Shown here one piece after another: positions 33,900 to 45,900 of a stretch of DNA of 64,000 nucleotides (the stretch's first letter is position 1; the number at the start of each line of letters is the position of its first letter). The notes beneath the pieces are model-generated. The model did not search any database and had not been told where the DNA came from. It saw only the letters and a list, made by a program, of their open reading frames with translations. This DNA is from Ligustrum vulgare (taxonomy: Eukaryota; Streptophyta; Magnoliopsida; Lamiales; Oleaceae). The stretch lies in contig OY743174.1 in NCBI GenBank assembly GCA_963555705.1, forward strand, positions 57,806,234 to 57,870,233, given 5' to 3'. The translations under genes were made by a program, and so were the position numbers.

Positions 33900-34480
33900 A
33901 GTTCTTCAGGAGCAATAATAATAATATCATTTCAGTATATTTAGATGATAATCTTTACTTCTTTTGGAGTAAATATGTACTTCTTCTGGAGTATATATGT
34001 GCTTGTGCAAGAACTTTGATCTCAAACATATAATATTTATCTCATAATACTGATGAGATTATTTTCACATTAACCATGTCCGTGCTATCATGTGATATTA
34101 TCTTATCATACATCAACATTTTTCTTGTTGGATAATTTATTTTCATCCGTCCTTTCAATACAGATATTGGAACTTCTAGTACTGTTTGATAAAATATTTT
34201 CATTAAAATCCAACAATATTTTGGTAATGGTAACTTCTGGTACCATAAAATACTATATAACTGTTGGTAATGGAAACTTCTAGTACCATTTGTTGAAATA
34301 TCAAATAACAAAAAAATATATCAAATTTATATGAGTAGAAATATTTAAATCCAGTAGAACCAACCATATAAGGGTAACGTAATATGCTTAAAACTGGTAG
34401 AGCCAACCATATAGATGGTACCGTAATATACTTGAAATTTGTAGAACCAACCATATAGGTGGTAACGACATAATGAAATG
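33900..34480. repeat. Short interspersed repeats in element interior
   Basis: GGTAATGGTAACTTCTGGTACC-type words recur at about 34150, 34212 and 34262. A ~43-bp unit with GTAGARCCAACCATATA recurs from 34354, 34398 and 34441. It is non-coding; apparent frames on both strands are by-products of the repeats. Confidence 0.65.
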
Positions 34481-35279
34481 ATTACCTTTCATAAATAAGC
34501 AAGTCATATCTCCAAATCCAGTCAAGGTATTCATAATAGTCCAGTCTGTTACGATAATGATTTATATTTAATTAATAACTCAATATATCACGACATGGTA
34601 ACTGTTATATTACTTGTACCTTGTTTTAAATCTTTTAATTTATTTTTGGCCAAAGTTCAAAATCTCGTCGGAATTGCTTCAAAAATAGTTTTTACGAAGT
34701 CGCCACATTCGACCACTGAAAAATGTCCAAAACTGCATCAAACAGAAAAGTAAGACCATAGAAAAATCAAAAACATCGATATGAACAAACTGCCTTTCGA
34801 CATTGTCGCCGAAAATCGCCGCATGCATCCCCACGCGCTCAGTCGACGTCTTCGTGGGCGTCACGTGTCTCACGTGCTGCCGCGCCGTTCGCTGCCGTCG
34901 ACACGTGCCGGTGCCGAAGAATCGCCTTGCAGCCGTGGTTTCGGATCTGGTCTCTGATCGTCGATTGGATGTATAGTTTTGCGTAGATCGACTTTGAAAG
35001 TTTCGGATTACACATTTTTTTCAATTTTTCTTATTGCACAACATCGAGACCATGTTTCTTTCCTCGTATGGAACTTTTTGAAGCATACAAAGATGTAACG
35101 TTTCCATCTTTCTTGAAGTTTTCAGATCTACAATATATGGGTTATTTTCTAAAACCAAACGTGTTTGATTTGGAAATGAAAAATGTTGATTTATAATAAT
35201 CAGGTTTTTGATACAGAGACTTATCATTTAGATGCAACTGTAAAGCATACTCCCATCATATTACTCAATTAGTTAGAAA
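34481..35279 (-). other. Leader-like interior with a GC-rich patch
   Basis: It lies next to the 5' LTR of the element. The patch 34800-34960 is strongly GC-rich and includes ACGTG words. On the minus strand there is a weak 61-codon frame (35024-34839) without a recognised domain. It may be the decayed start of a Gag region. Confidence 0.4.
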
Positions 35280-35294
35280 CTCGTTGCTATAACG
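35280..35294 (-). other. Putative primer binding site of short-LTR element
   Basis: The minus strand reads CGTTATAGCAACGAG directly after the LTR end TTTTACAACA. It resembles the GTTATCAGCACGAG primer region I associate with some plant copia elements, with two changes. Confidence 0.5.
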
Positions 35295-35464
35295 TGTTGT
35301 AAAACTATCAATTTCTAGAAGAGAAGAAAGAAATGTAGAGAGAATTGAGAGGAGAATTCTTTCTCATTAGCTCTTCTAAATGAATTGTTTAGACCCCTAT
35401 TTATAGGGGTAGACAACGTCACAATCGTAATAACGTAAAGTTTACAGGGATATAATGGTAATGT

Positions 35465-35490
<26 letters not shown>
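35295..35490 (-). repeat. 5' LTR of short-LTR element
   Basis: Closely similar to 29755-29952. It runs into (AC)n and then (TA)n at 35491, where the Helitron's CTAG end follows, so its outermost bases are displaced beyond 38280. Confidence 0.75.
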
Positions 35491-35498
<8 letters not shown>

Positions 35499-35690
35499 CT
35501 AGTTCTTACTCGTGCGATGCACGGCGAATGTAGTTCTTGTGTTTTATTTCAATAGAAAACATTATAAAATTCCAATGTTGACATAATAATATATGTAAGT
35601 CAAAGATAATTTAATATGATAGCAGCGTAAGTCAAAAGATAATTAACATGATAACAGTAATCACTAATTAATGTTGAAAAGTTAACATAT

Positions 35691-36437
35691 TTAATCTAAG
35701 TTCTGGAAAACTTCTTTAAAAACTACATTTGTGGTTGAATTTGTTGGTTGTCCATCTTTGTCACAAATTAATATCTTCAATCCAGACCGATTGGTTACTC
35801 GAGAAACATCTACATACAGTTGACCGTGACTGAATACTGGTTTTCTTAGATAGAGTCCGACATGCGAAAGAGACTGACCCTGACTCTTGTTGATTGTCAT
35901 GGCATATGAAACAATCAAAGGAAACTGTCTTCGTTGGAACTTAAAAGGTAATCTCGGGTCCGATGGAGTTAAAGTCATTCTTGGAATAAAAACTTTATGC
36001 CCAGCATTGCTTCCCGAAATAACCTTCGCCTCCAAAACATGATTACCAAGTCTTGTAATTACCAGTCTAGTCCCATTACAGAGGCTAGTCGAATGATCAA
36101 TATTTCTCAATAACATAACTGGAACTCCAACCTTCAACTTCAACATATGATTAGGCACTCCTGAACATCTAATGCTATTCAAAAACTCTGGAGTATGAAT
36201 GTCTTCAAGTATCTCAACATTTGAATCTGACTTGCATGTTGAATCAGAACTAAAATATGTCTTATCTTCTGTACGGTTGAGAGATGACATATATTCATTA
36301 ACTGATTCAACAATCTCGAGAGTTGGAGCAAGTATTGCTCTTTCTTGCAAATATGCTGGGCTATAAATATTATCTAAGAACGATGGATACGTGCTTTCAA
36401 CAATTGCTGCAACAGAACTTGCAAAATCCTTTATCAA
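35691..36437 (-). pseudogene. Helitron helicase (Pif1-type), C-terminal part
   Basis: The 248-codon frame encodes the C-terminal third of a Helitron Rep/helicase, the DNA-unwinding module of rolling-circle transposition. Visible landmarks are [73 protein letters not shown] (helicase motif V/VI region) and [15 protein letters not shown]. Walker A/B motifs and the HUH Rep nuclease are absent, so it cannot be autonomous. The end ([10 protein letters not shown]) is intact and lies about 190 bp from the 3' terminus, the spacing also seen at 62520. A related frame occurs at 61487-62520. Confidence 0.9.
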
Positions 36438-36966
36438 AATGTCTTCAGGTATGTCAATAGTTGCATGACATAGACAAAATTAAAACATATGTTAGCATGC
36501 AGTAAATCTTGTGTTATTTGTGTTTTTATTATGATAGAACTATAAGTCTGTTGGTAGCAAAAAAATTTGGCTTGATATATGCTTTACAGATTATGTGTTT
36601 ATTTGTTATAAATTTGTAAATATATTGGCAGGTAGGAAAATCATGTTATGATAGATTGTGAACCTTTGGAAAGCAAAACCTTTTACCTTTGATTGTGAAT
36701 GTGGTATTAATGTGTTTACATCATCTGTATTACTATCATGCGTCAACCATTGCTAGTTTTGATTACTATCATGTGTCAACCATCATCCGTATTACTATCA
36801 TGTGTTAACCATTTTATATCATAATCTGTACTATTATCTCTATTACTATCCTTTTTCCACAATAATGTGTTTACTGTTTTATTTAAATACAGTTTTCTGA
36901 ACTATTACATTTTATTTCAAACACAACCATGTTATCCATATTATAAAACCCCTAAGATCAGATACA
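36438..36966 (-). other. Intron-like spacer in Helitron
   Basis: AT-rich DNA between the helicase and RPA-like remnants. The word TTACTATCATGYGTYAACCAT occurs three times (about 36731-36810). No frame. Confidence 0.5.
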
Positions 36967-37245
36967 TTACATAGACTGTGCTTTACAAAAAATGTGTCCA
37001 TAAAATATTGTGCTCTCTCCAGCAAATGACAGGTTTTCGACTGAGTACATAGCATTTTTCAAAATATAGGAGTAATGGGTTTTAGAGAAACTAACATTTT
37101 TATCAACGAATACCATCTCTATGCTGTTCACTTGGTCTTTGCAGTTGAAATCTGGCACTTCCCAAAGTCTCACAACTCGGACCAACAGCTTCCACTCGAT
37201 CTTCGTTGAATTTATGTCGCTAACCATGTTGGTAAGTTCAGTCAT
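36967..37245 (-). pseudogene. RPA70-like single-strand DNA-binding fragment
   Basis: The 92-codon frame begins MTELTNMVSDINSTKIEWKL and continues LVRVVRLWEVPDF then SIEMVFVDKN. That order is the start of the first DNA-binding OB domain of plant replication protein A large subunits. RPA-like genes are known passengers of plant Helitrons and may protect single strands during rolling-circle transfer. After VFVDKN the sequence departs from the family, so most of the protein is lost. The ATG at 37245 fits the family start. Confidence 0.75.
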
Positions 37246-38093
37246 GGTGGAGCCAGTAAAAGTTCAGAGGCAAGGAGTTGTAGAATGAACCAGGATGAAG
37301 TTGAGAGCCTGACACAAGATTAGGGTTGCTGACCACGTTTTAAAGTTTCAAAATGTTCAAAGTTCAGCCTTTGGAAAAAATTCAATTGTTTATTATTAGA
37401 TTTTTTTTTTATTGTAGGGCATTAAATGATGTGCCTTATGGCTGTATTATGACAAAATCAGAATACAGATATTTGCTGTATTCTGATTTTGTGTATTTTC
37501 AGCAGTTTACAGATTTTTGGCATTAATGTTGTCTTATGGCATTAAATGTGGTCTACGATGGCATCTTTTCAAGAAATGGATTTTGAACAGATATTTGCTG
37601 TATTTTGATTTTGTGTATTTTCAGTTGTTTGAACAGATTTTGTGGATTTTGAACAGATTTTGAAAGTTCAGTCATGGTGGAGCCAGTAAAGGTTCAGAGG
37701 CAAGGAGTTGTAGAATGAAGCAAGATGAAGTTGAGAGCCACTCTCAAGATTAGGGTTGCTGACCATGTTTTAAAGTTTCAAAATGTTCAAAGTTCAGCAT
37801 TTGGAAAAAATTCAATTGTTTATTATTAGATTTTTTTTTATTGTAGGGCATTAAATGATGTGTCTTATGGCTGTATTCTGATTTTGGAAAAAACAGATAT
37901 TTGATGTATTCTGATTTTGTGTATTTTCAGCAGTTTACAGATTTTTGGCATTAATGTTGTCTTATGGCATTAAATGTGGTCTAGGATGTCATCTTTTCAA
38001 GAAATGGATTTTGAACAGATATTTGCAGTATTCTGATTTTGTGTATTTTCAGTTGTTTGAACAGATTTTGTGAATTTTGAACAGATATTGCAA
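37239..38093 (-). repeat. 430-bp tandem duplication in Helitron 5' region
   Basis: The block starting TTCAGTCATGGTGGAGCCAG near 37239 is repeated from near 37669 with high identity, including GGCAAGGAGTTGTAGAATGA and CTGATTTTGTGTATTTTCAG. Each copy contains the RPA-like gene's initiating CAT/ATG context. Confidence 0.8.
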
Positions 38094-38304
38094 TCAAAAA
38101 CTTTGCAGTTAAGTCTTCTGATTTTGTGTATTTTCAGTTGTTTACAGATTTTTTTTTCCTAGAGCTTGGGCTTAGGCGGGAAACTTACAAATTTTTTTTT
38201 TCCTTAAGCTTGAGATTAGGCGGAAGAATGTTGCAGACTTACTTGCTTTTATATAATATATAGATATAGATATATAGATAACATAATCTAATTATTTTTT
38301 AAAA

Positions 38305-38707
38305 TGGAGTATTTGATAGATGAAATTATACATACCCCTACTTTTAAAGATTCAAATTCACAAATCAGATCAAACTTATATAATTTCAAATTTCAGATTG
38401 TAATTAAAATTATGACAATCAATTAATTAAAATAATAATATTTTGAAATTAAATTAATCTTTCAAAGGTGAAACCCTATACCAGTTTCAATCCCATACCA
38501 CATAAACCTAATCCTCTCTCTCTTCCCCCTTCGTTACTTACCTAGATACGACGGCGACGCTGGCCCCGGCGCCGCTGCATCCATCTTCCAATAGGTTCAC
38601 ACGCACACATCACCCTTCAAAGATTCTCTACACCTACACCCGCGTCTTGCAGGGAATCTCGGCTCGGCTCATTGTTGACCAAGCCTTCAAGATCGGCTAG
38701 GTCCGTG
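38305..38707. other. Flank before the subtilase pseudogene
   Basis: No gene is recognised. From about 38560 the sequence is GC-richer and may be part of the degenerate N-terminal end of the protease gene. Confidence 0.4.
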
Positions 38708-39316
38708 GGGTTCTATCTGTAATACACAAGCGCCAATATTTATATCCTCGCTTTCTTGGCCTGGAGGATTCTTTTGGGCTCTGGCCGAATTCTGATTATG
38801 CTGATGATGTAATTGTTGGTATGCTCGATATTGGGATTTGGCCGAAGTGGCTGAGTTATTTCGATGAAGGGCTCTCTCCGATCCCGGTCAATTGGAAAAG
38901 GACTTGTGTGGTTACCCCGAATTTCCCAGCAACGGCTTGTAACAAGAAAATTATCGGAGCCCAAGCTTTTTATTTAGGCTATCAAGCTTCATGAGGTACA
39001 ACAATGGAGGAGTCTAACGAGTTGATTTCTCCAAGAGATACATAAGGGCATGGAACTCACACTGCATCAACAACAGCTGGATCGTAGTGGCGATCGCTAG
39101 CCTTTTTGGATATGTGAAAGGAGAAGCTAGAGGAATGGCAATAAAGACTAGAATAGCTGTGTATAAAATTTGCTGGACATTCGGTTGTTACAATTCAGAT
39201 AGATTAGCAGCAATGGTCAAGCTATTGAAGATGGTGTTCATGTGATTTCGCTTTCAGTTGGTGCTAATGGGCATTCTCCAGTGTACCATCGTGATTCTAT
39301 TGCCATTGGATTGAGT
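38708..39316 (+). pseudogene. Subtilisin-like serine protease (SBT) pseudogene
   Basis: Plant subtilases are secreted proteases of the apoplast. Successive frames give GVLSVIHK and RFLGLEDSFGLWPNSDYADD (end of the I9 inhibitor domain and start of the mature enzyme), VIVGMLDIGIWP (catalytic aspartate region), GLSPIPVNWK, ACNKKIIGAQAFYLGY, then after frameshifts [12 protein letters not shown] (catalytic histidine region near 39048-39083), [13 protein letters not shown] and [20 protein letters not shown]. Around 39316 similarity stops, so the PA domain, the catalytic serine and the C-terminus are missing. At least two shifts and stops break it. The gene type is usually intronless, so it may be a plain truncated duplicate. 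Confidence 0.88.
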
Positions 39317-39489
39317 CGTCATTTTGCTGGCGTGAAATGGGGGACAGTTGGATACCGTCGTGGTGGGGAAGGAGTGCAATTTTGGTTTTTGAATTTGGAG
39401 ATGGGATGGAGTTTTGCTGGTGGTGATGAAGGCCGGGTTGGCTGTGGCAACAGGACCGTGGTAGTGGCGGCGGAATTTAGACAGATTTC

Positions 39490-40397
39490 ACTAAATATGT
39501 AACATTGTGACCTGAAGAATTTTAGATAATTGTGAGTTAAAATATTCGCCACCTATTAATTTGTAAAGCAGTGAATGTAAAATAAGTTAAATTCGATTAA
39601 ATTAGCATTTTGGGACATACTAATTTAATAAGCTGTGACCTTGAAATTAGTCTTAACTTAAAAAATTGTTAATATGACCAAAAATAAGTTCAGTTTGTGA
39701 GTTGTGACCTAATATTTTTATCGTTTGTGATCTTAAAATAATATGTGACTTAAAAAATGGTTATTGTGACCTAAAAATGATGATTATGACTTAAACGATT
39801 TGTATTTTGTGACCTGAATTTGTTACCTTGATATTTATATTATAATGAATAAATTAAATATTTACAATTATTTAATTTAATTAATTTTAAATTAAACCAT
39901 ATTTTTGAAATTATACAAGTTTTATTTCAATTTTAAAATTTACATTTATAATTACTTTATTTATGTATTTTTACCTATTTGATATATAGGCCCATTCCCA
40001 TTTCTCATCGGGCCTCTTTTGTTTATGGGTTCTTTGGGCTTGGCCCATGGTGAAATATCACCCTCCTTCCCTGCTCGGATTCCATTTTAACGGCTCTGAC
40101 AATAAGGAAAGAATAAATTGTGCCTCCATAGGTTCATAATTTCCTCTACATGTTCTCCGGTCACAGCCACCATTATACACGTCACATTATGAAATCATTT
40201 TTCTTTCGCCAATAATCAACAATCTACGTGTGACTTACGTAATGGAAAGTTTGATATTCATCGAATTATGTTCGTATCGTTGAATAATTGGTGACTATGT
40301 GGTTATCAAAAGATATGAATGAATTTCACGTGACCATGTGTATATATCTGTTGTACCTTGTCGATGGTATGTGATTCACACTGCAGTTATGTTTGAC
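39490..40397. repeat. GTGACCT repeat field and non-coding DNA
   Basis: From 39490 to 39830 words like TGTGACCTGAAGAATTTT, TGTGACCTTGAAATTAG and GTGACCTAAAAATGA recur every 25-50 bp, resembling the field at 29181-29640. The rest up to 40397 is non-coding. Confidence 0.55.
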
Positions 40398-41665
40398 TGT
40401 TCGCTAAAATTATGTCACGCAGGTTCACGAGTCTCGTTCAAGTAATAAAGTAGACTCGAAGAGTCCGATTTTTCAATCCCACTAGAAGTGATTTATTTGT
40501 GATGGTTTATCCACTTAGTGTCAATTGAATTGTTGAAAAACGTGATAGGATTTTGTCTTAACTAATTATCTACTCCTAAAGTTGACAAAAGTAAAGAAAA
40601 TAAATAAACATCAAATGAAAGAAACTTTGATAATAAAAGTGTTGGAATTCATGATTTTACTTAATCATCATCTAATTAATTTTGTAACTTGCATTGAAAA
40701 TAATCACTCGTTATTAATAGTGGGTTCAGTTTCCAAATATAGTCAATCCCTTCTCTCTAATGTTAATTAGCCATAGTTAATTCACTAACACAAGCTAACA
40801 TCTTCTCTCGAATGTCAATTAGACATAATCAATTAATTAACCAAATAATTGCACGATTTGTTTCTCCAAACACAAACTAATCTCTTTTCTTGAATGTTGA
40901 TTAGTCTAAATTAATTAAGTTATCACCAATTGCATCTTTCGAATATCAACTAGTCCTAATTAATTGATTAACCGCTAATCTCTTCTCTTGAATGTCAATT
41001 AGCTCAAATTAATCTATTTGAAGAATAACACAATTGAACCACCTAGGAATAGGGATATCTCTATTACCTAAATTATGTAACTTAGGTTGTTTGTAACATT
41101 AGTCTAAAATGCATAATATCTAAATCACAATCCAACAATTTGGTAATTAAGCAAATGAAAGACAGTAATCACTATTACAAACACGTGTGAAAAGAGTAAC
41201 ATGAAATTAATAAACAAACATAGAAATTAATCAAACTAGGTTAATCTGCATCAATCATCCAAACAAAATAAAACTAGCATATTGTATAAATATTGCAAGA
41301 AAGTTGATGTTTATAAAAATACATCACAAAATATAGAAATCAAAGATTAAAGTACAAGATAATGAAATAAATTATTTCCCTTGATCTTTGCTCCAAAATT
41401 TCTTGAACTTTGTTTTGAATCTCCATCTTACTTCTTGCTTATTTGCTTCAATGGTTGCTAGCAACTTTGAAATCAAAAACTATAACTAAAAACTAAATTA
41501 CAAACTAAAAAGAAAATAAAAGAAAAACAATGAAGAAGAAAAATAGAGAAAAGAGGCTAGGGTTTTTGGTATGTAAGGAGATTGGAGAAGAGGGGAGTAT
41601 TTATACTCCAAAAAATTAGACCTAAAAAGGTCTTAAAGACTCATCCAAACCGAGCCAAACGCGAC

Positions 41666-42984
41666 TAATGGGTGTCGAATCCAACAAATAATAATTTCTT
41701 GCTCTTATAAAAATAAATTGTAATAGTGGTGAGTAAGATTGAATCCATAGGGATTGGTTAGATTTAATTCTTCGAGAAAAGTAAAACAATAAATTAAAAA
41801 TAAGGGGGGTTTTGGATTTAGAATGTAAAATCAAATTGTAAATAAATAATTTCGAAATTAAAATGATAAAAATATCAAATTAAATAAATATCCAGTTCAA
41901 TGTATAATCTCAAAATTGATTCATAGAATTGAGCATGGATGGAAAAATAAAATCATTTACTCATTTTCTAAATTGGTTATGGTCATTGATACGATCTAAC
42001 AACATATCTCTCCTTACTATCTCGATAATCAAGAAACGCTCGTTGATTATTTCCATAATCAATAAACAACCCTAGATACGATCTTAAGATTTAATTTACT
42101 AATAGCATTAACCTCTAGAGAGACTACCAATTCTAACCAACAAATTTACACGTGTGATTCATTTAAGTTAGGTTATGTATCTTCATAACATGAGTCAAAA
42201 ATCAGTCTATAATCAACTATGTTATTTGCCACTTGTATTAGAAAACCTAAACAATTACGGATTTAGATTCCTAATTGGCTAAGTATCGTTTTAACAATTA
42301 AAACAACGTGCACTTTGTATTAATCAATCAAAACAACAACTTCGATACAAACAAAAGATATATAAGTAGAAAACAAATAAAAGAACAATTAAATTAATTA
42401 GATCTCACAATTCTTGGTAAATCAAAATTTCGAATATTCTTGAACTGGAATATTAAATTAGCTATCCATAAAAATTGAGAAGGAAAAATAAAACTAAGAG
42501 AAAAGAGAATGATGAAAAACCTAAGACCCTCAACAAGAAAAAGAGATAGAGAGTCCTTGTATGGAAAGACTCCTAGAGATAAGGAAGGATCTAGTTTCCT
42601 TCCTTTTATCAAAATCTAATTATTCTCTAAAATAATAAAAATTTATTAATTACGTTAATAATCTCTTTAAATATTCATATCCCTTTAGAAAATAATTGTG
42701 GGTCCAATAGTAATATTTTATGCATCCAAAAATCGCCCATATAAGTTAAGTCTTCTTGAAACAATAAGGCGTGCCCACACCTTATGCAAAATCCTTCTTT
42801 GATTGTGCACCTTTTGATATTTCAACTTCCTCTTTTCAATTTGTGATATTGAGTTCAATTTGATCTCAATTCTCCACCTAATCCACAAAACATAAAATAT
42901 GATTAATATCCACAATTTAAGCATTTAAAATCAATGGAGTAAGAGGAAATATCACAAATTAAATAGCAATTACACGCTCTATCA
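41666..42984 (-). repeat. 3' LTR of Athila-like element
   Basis: 1319 bp. On the minus strand the purine tract AAGTGTGGGGGGATT (complement of 42985-42999) abuts TGATAGAGCG. The outermost 20 bases (TAATGGGTGTCGAATCC) have diverged more than the rest, and the terminal CA has become TA. Confidence 0.92.
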
Positions 42985-45900
42985 AATCCCCCCACACTTG
43001 GACAATGCTTGTCCTCAAGCAAAAACTAGATCAAGTTCATCAATTGTTCTCATCATCATTCATTCTTCTATCTCCACCTATTCATCCATAATCCAACACA
43101 AGGCTAGTTACTTCAACAATTTTTTCAAAATCCACATGTGGTGGGATTTAATACCTCACATTAGGCTCATACAATACCCTCAAAGTGTTTAGGGTGTAAA
43201 ATATATATGTACTCTCAAGTCAAAGTATAGAAAATTCTTGCCATCGGCTTGCTAATATATCACATTGGAGCCACCAATGGTTTTGAATGCAAAGTAAGGG
43301 TCTTAACACCAGTTGTAATGGGGCTTGGGTAAGGTGGGATAAAAAAGATATATTTTTGGCTATTTTCATCGAATGAATTATGCAAACTTCTTCACAAGAG
43401 CTCACTTAGAATTCATGTACTTCAATCAAATTAAATCATAACCCAGTGTAGTTTATATCCTTTCACCTCTCTTGAGTATCTATCAATGAATTACAACATG
43501 AGTGTTAGTTTCGATCAACTCCAAGGCACTGAATATAGACCAAGCAATTCAAACCACTCATAAGTATATGTAATGGGAGTTAACACCCTCACTAGGTATT
43601 TCTCTCTTCACACAAAGTATATAAGGGTGAGAATTTTCACTCAACTCACTGCATGGAGAATTCATTGCCACAGACTGCTCAGATGTCATGACCAGAGCCA
43701 ACCATAACACAAGTGTAAAGTAAAGGTCTTTACTTGGTTGTAACGGGGTTTCAGGTCAGGTAGGATAAAAGGAAAATATTTAGGCTAAGTTGAGAGGAGA
43801 GTTCACAAGCCTATTTGGTTCAAAACGATAATCTCTTCCTCCACCTTTCAATGTGATTTTCCATAATTTCCTAATATCCAATAGATTTAGCCCTTGATTC
43901 TTGTTATGCACTTGAGGGTTTATTCTCTTCACTGGGGAATTTTCTTGATCCGGTAGCTTGAACACAATTTTTTTTTCAAATGAATTTACTGCAGCTTGTT
44001 TTCCTTTGACCCCATCACCACTTAATCCTTGATTAGCACATAGTGAAATCACCATCTTTTTGAAGCTTAGTCTGTCTCATACTTCTCAACCAATACAAGT
44101 TTGTGAAATTTCTCTCTTGCGGGTTCAAGATAAAGGTAGCATGAAAGAGCGGGTTCCTTGGCTTGTAGCATGGCACCAAAATTCCAAAGACATGCTAAGG
44201 CTCAAATGGGCTTCTAATGGTACATGTATCATGGTAGGCCCTTTTAAAAGGTCAAATTGGGTTTCACCTAATGCCTTTACTATATTTTGCACTTGAGTCA
44301 AGAAGCTACAATGGCATGCACAAGAGAGCACATCCAAGAACAAACTAACCATGCAGGACACACATCAAAGATATAAGAGCTTAATATAAATAGTGAAAAT
44401 AGCTCATAGGCTCAAAAGTGTTGGGAAATTTAACCAAAATTAAGAATGAAAATATCTTGGACAATTGATTTTCATATTAAAGTGGTTAACTTGAAGACCA
44501 AGTTAAAGGTGAAAAGGAAAATAAAAGACTTTATTTTGGTATTCTACTTCAATAAGGAAACTTACTTGAACACGAATTCTACATATTCTAGGGGTTGTTT
44601 TTACCTATAAATATGTGTGTTAGGGAGCCATAATATGGAAAATCTTAAATGAGACTACTTAGAGAGAATTGGAGAGCTTTATCTTTGTAGTTTCTTGTGA
44701 ACTCTTTGTGGGATAATTCAAATGGTAGAAACTTGGGTTAGATAGAAGTTCATTATTAGTATTTTCTCTATAGTCTATGGGATTTGGTTGGTGAGTGAAA
44801 TTCTATATAATTGTAATAATTTATTTTATAGTGAAAGACTTTGGCGATCCGAAAATTTTGCGTTGTTGTTATATTATTATCTTGTTTGCTCATTTAATTA
44901 TTAAACATCAAAAGATCCTGTGAGTTAAATAAGAGGAATCAACGTGTAATTCCCAACAAAAAGCTCACGAATTACGGTTTATATGTGTTGCTCTCATCCA
45001 TTTATGAGATATAGGTCATTGCTCGGTCCTGGTTTCGAACTCAAAATTTAGTGACCAAGGATTAATGCTAAAAAGAGTGGAGTTAGGTTAATCGGGGTGG
45101 TATTACACTGTTACATCATATCAACTTTGGTTTGACTCGATTAGGTATAAATTGCAACTCGGCCACTTTATCCCTGACATTTCTTTCACATTACCACTTC
45201 TTGAAAGAGAGAGGAGACTTACATCATAGGTCTTTGATTCTCGATGTCTTTCAGTCTCAACCAAAATAAATTGAAGCTCAAGTGAATAAGCCTATATATT
45301 CCTTCAATGCAAGGTTCAAGAGAATGAGAGATTAGCAAAGAATAGGATTTCTCATGGCTTGTATTGTGGTTAATTTTTAACAAAAAGGCTATGGCTCAAA
45401 GTGGCTTTCTAAGGATACATTTCAAGGTAGGCATTTTAATAAAGCTAAATTTGGCTTCACCTAAGTATCCCTACTCATTTAGTGCATTCAATTATCAAAA
45501 GGCATCTCAACATGCATAACAGAGCAAGTTTTAGAAGAGATCAACTACACATGACAATCACACAATACAAAGGAATAAATCATGTCGTAATGTTAAATGT
45601 AAATGCTCAAGAGGCTCAAAAAGCTCACAAAATAGGGTTAATGTGCATCAAATCCCAACACCCTTAATCCAATCCACCATCAAGAGCAATCAATCTAGTG
45701 CAGTAAACAAAAATTCAACAACTCATGCCATTCCCCACTATGCCTCAATTCATCTCAATAATGCACAATAATTCAGATCATAAAGGGATAAGCAACGCCA
45801 AAATCCAAAATTAAAAAGAAAATTTTCAAAAAATTTACTAAAATGAATCAAATTTCACAAACCAAGTAAAGCACATCAAAACCCTCCCCCCACGTTTAAT

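Larger units (their letters stand above)
35499..38280 (-). mobile_element. Helitron, internally deleted autonomous type
   Basis: On the minus strand it starts in a TC-rich stretch (TCTATATATTATATAAAAGC) near 38266-38280 and ends with the stem CCGTGCATCGCACG plus CTAG (35499-35502). It keeps an RPA-like fragment and the C-terminal part of the helicase, but no Rep domain. Between 37239 and 38093 a block of about 430 bp is duplicated in tandem. It inserted into the AC/TA repeat that ends the right LTR of the flanking element. Confidence 0.82.
29755..38283 (-). mobile_element. Short-LTR, coding-poor LTR element, split by a Helitron
   Basis: The left LTR (29755-29952) and right LTR (35295-35490) share about 195 bp, starting TGTTGTAAAACTA and ending in an AC repeat. 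On the minus strand the region next to the right LTR, CGTTATAGCAACGAG, resembles a copia primer site, and a purine tract, GGGGAGTGTTA, precedes the left LTR. TAATC precedes the left LTR (29750-29754) and recurs at 38284-38288, just past the Helitron. This suggests that the Helitron at 35499-38280 landed at the end of the right LTR and separated it from its target duplication. The 5.3-kb interior lacks polymerase genes, so the element is LARD-like. Confidence 0.7.

Noticed and set aside
42394..42612. 72-codon minus frame, repeated at 51863-52081, and 42718-42924 with 52154-52393
   Set aside because: They are paired frames at equal offsets in the two Athila-like LTRs; similarity reflects LTR identity, not protein conservation.
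43780..44055. Possible env-like or pol remnant in the Athila-like element
   Set aside because: The 91-codon frame has no polymerase, integrase or envelope features that I can recognise; left unassigned.
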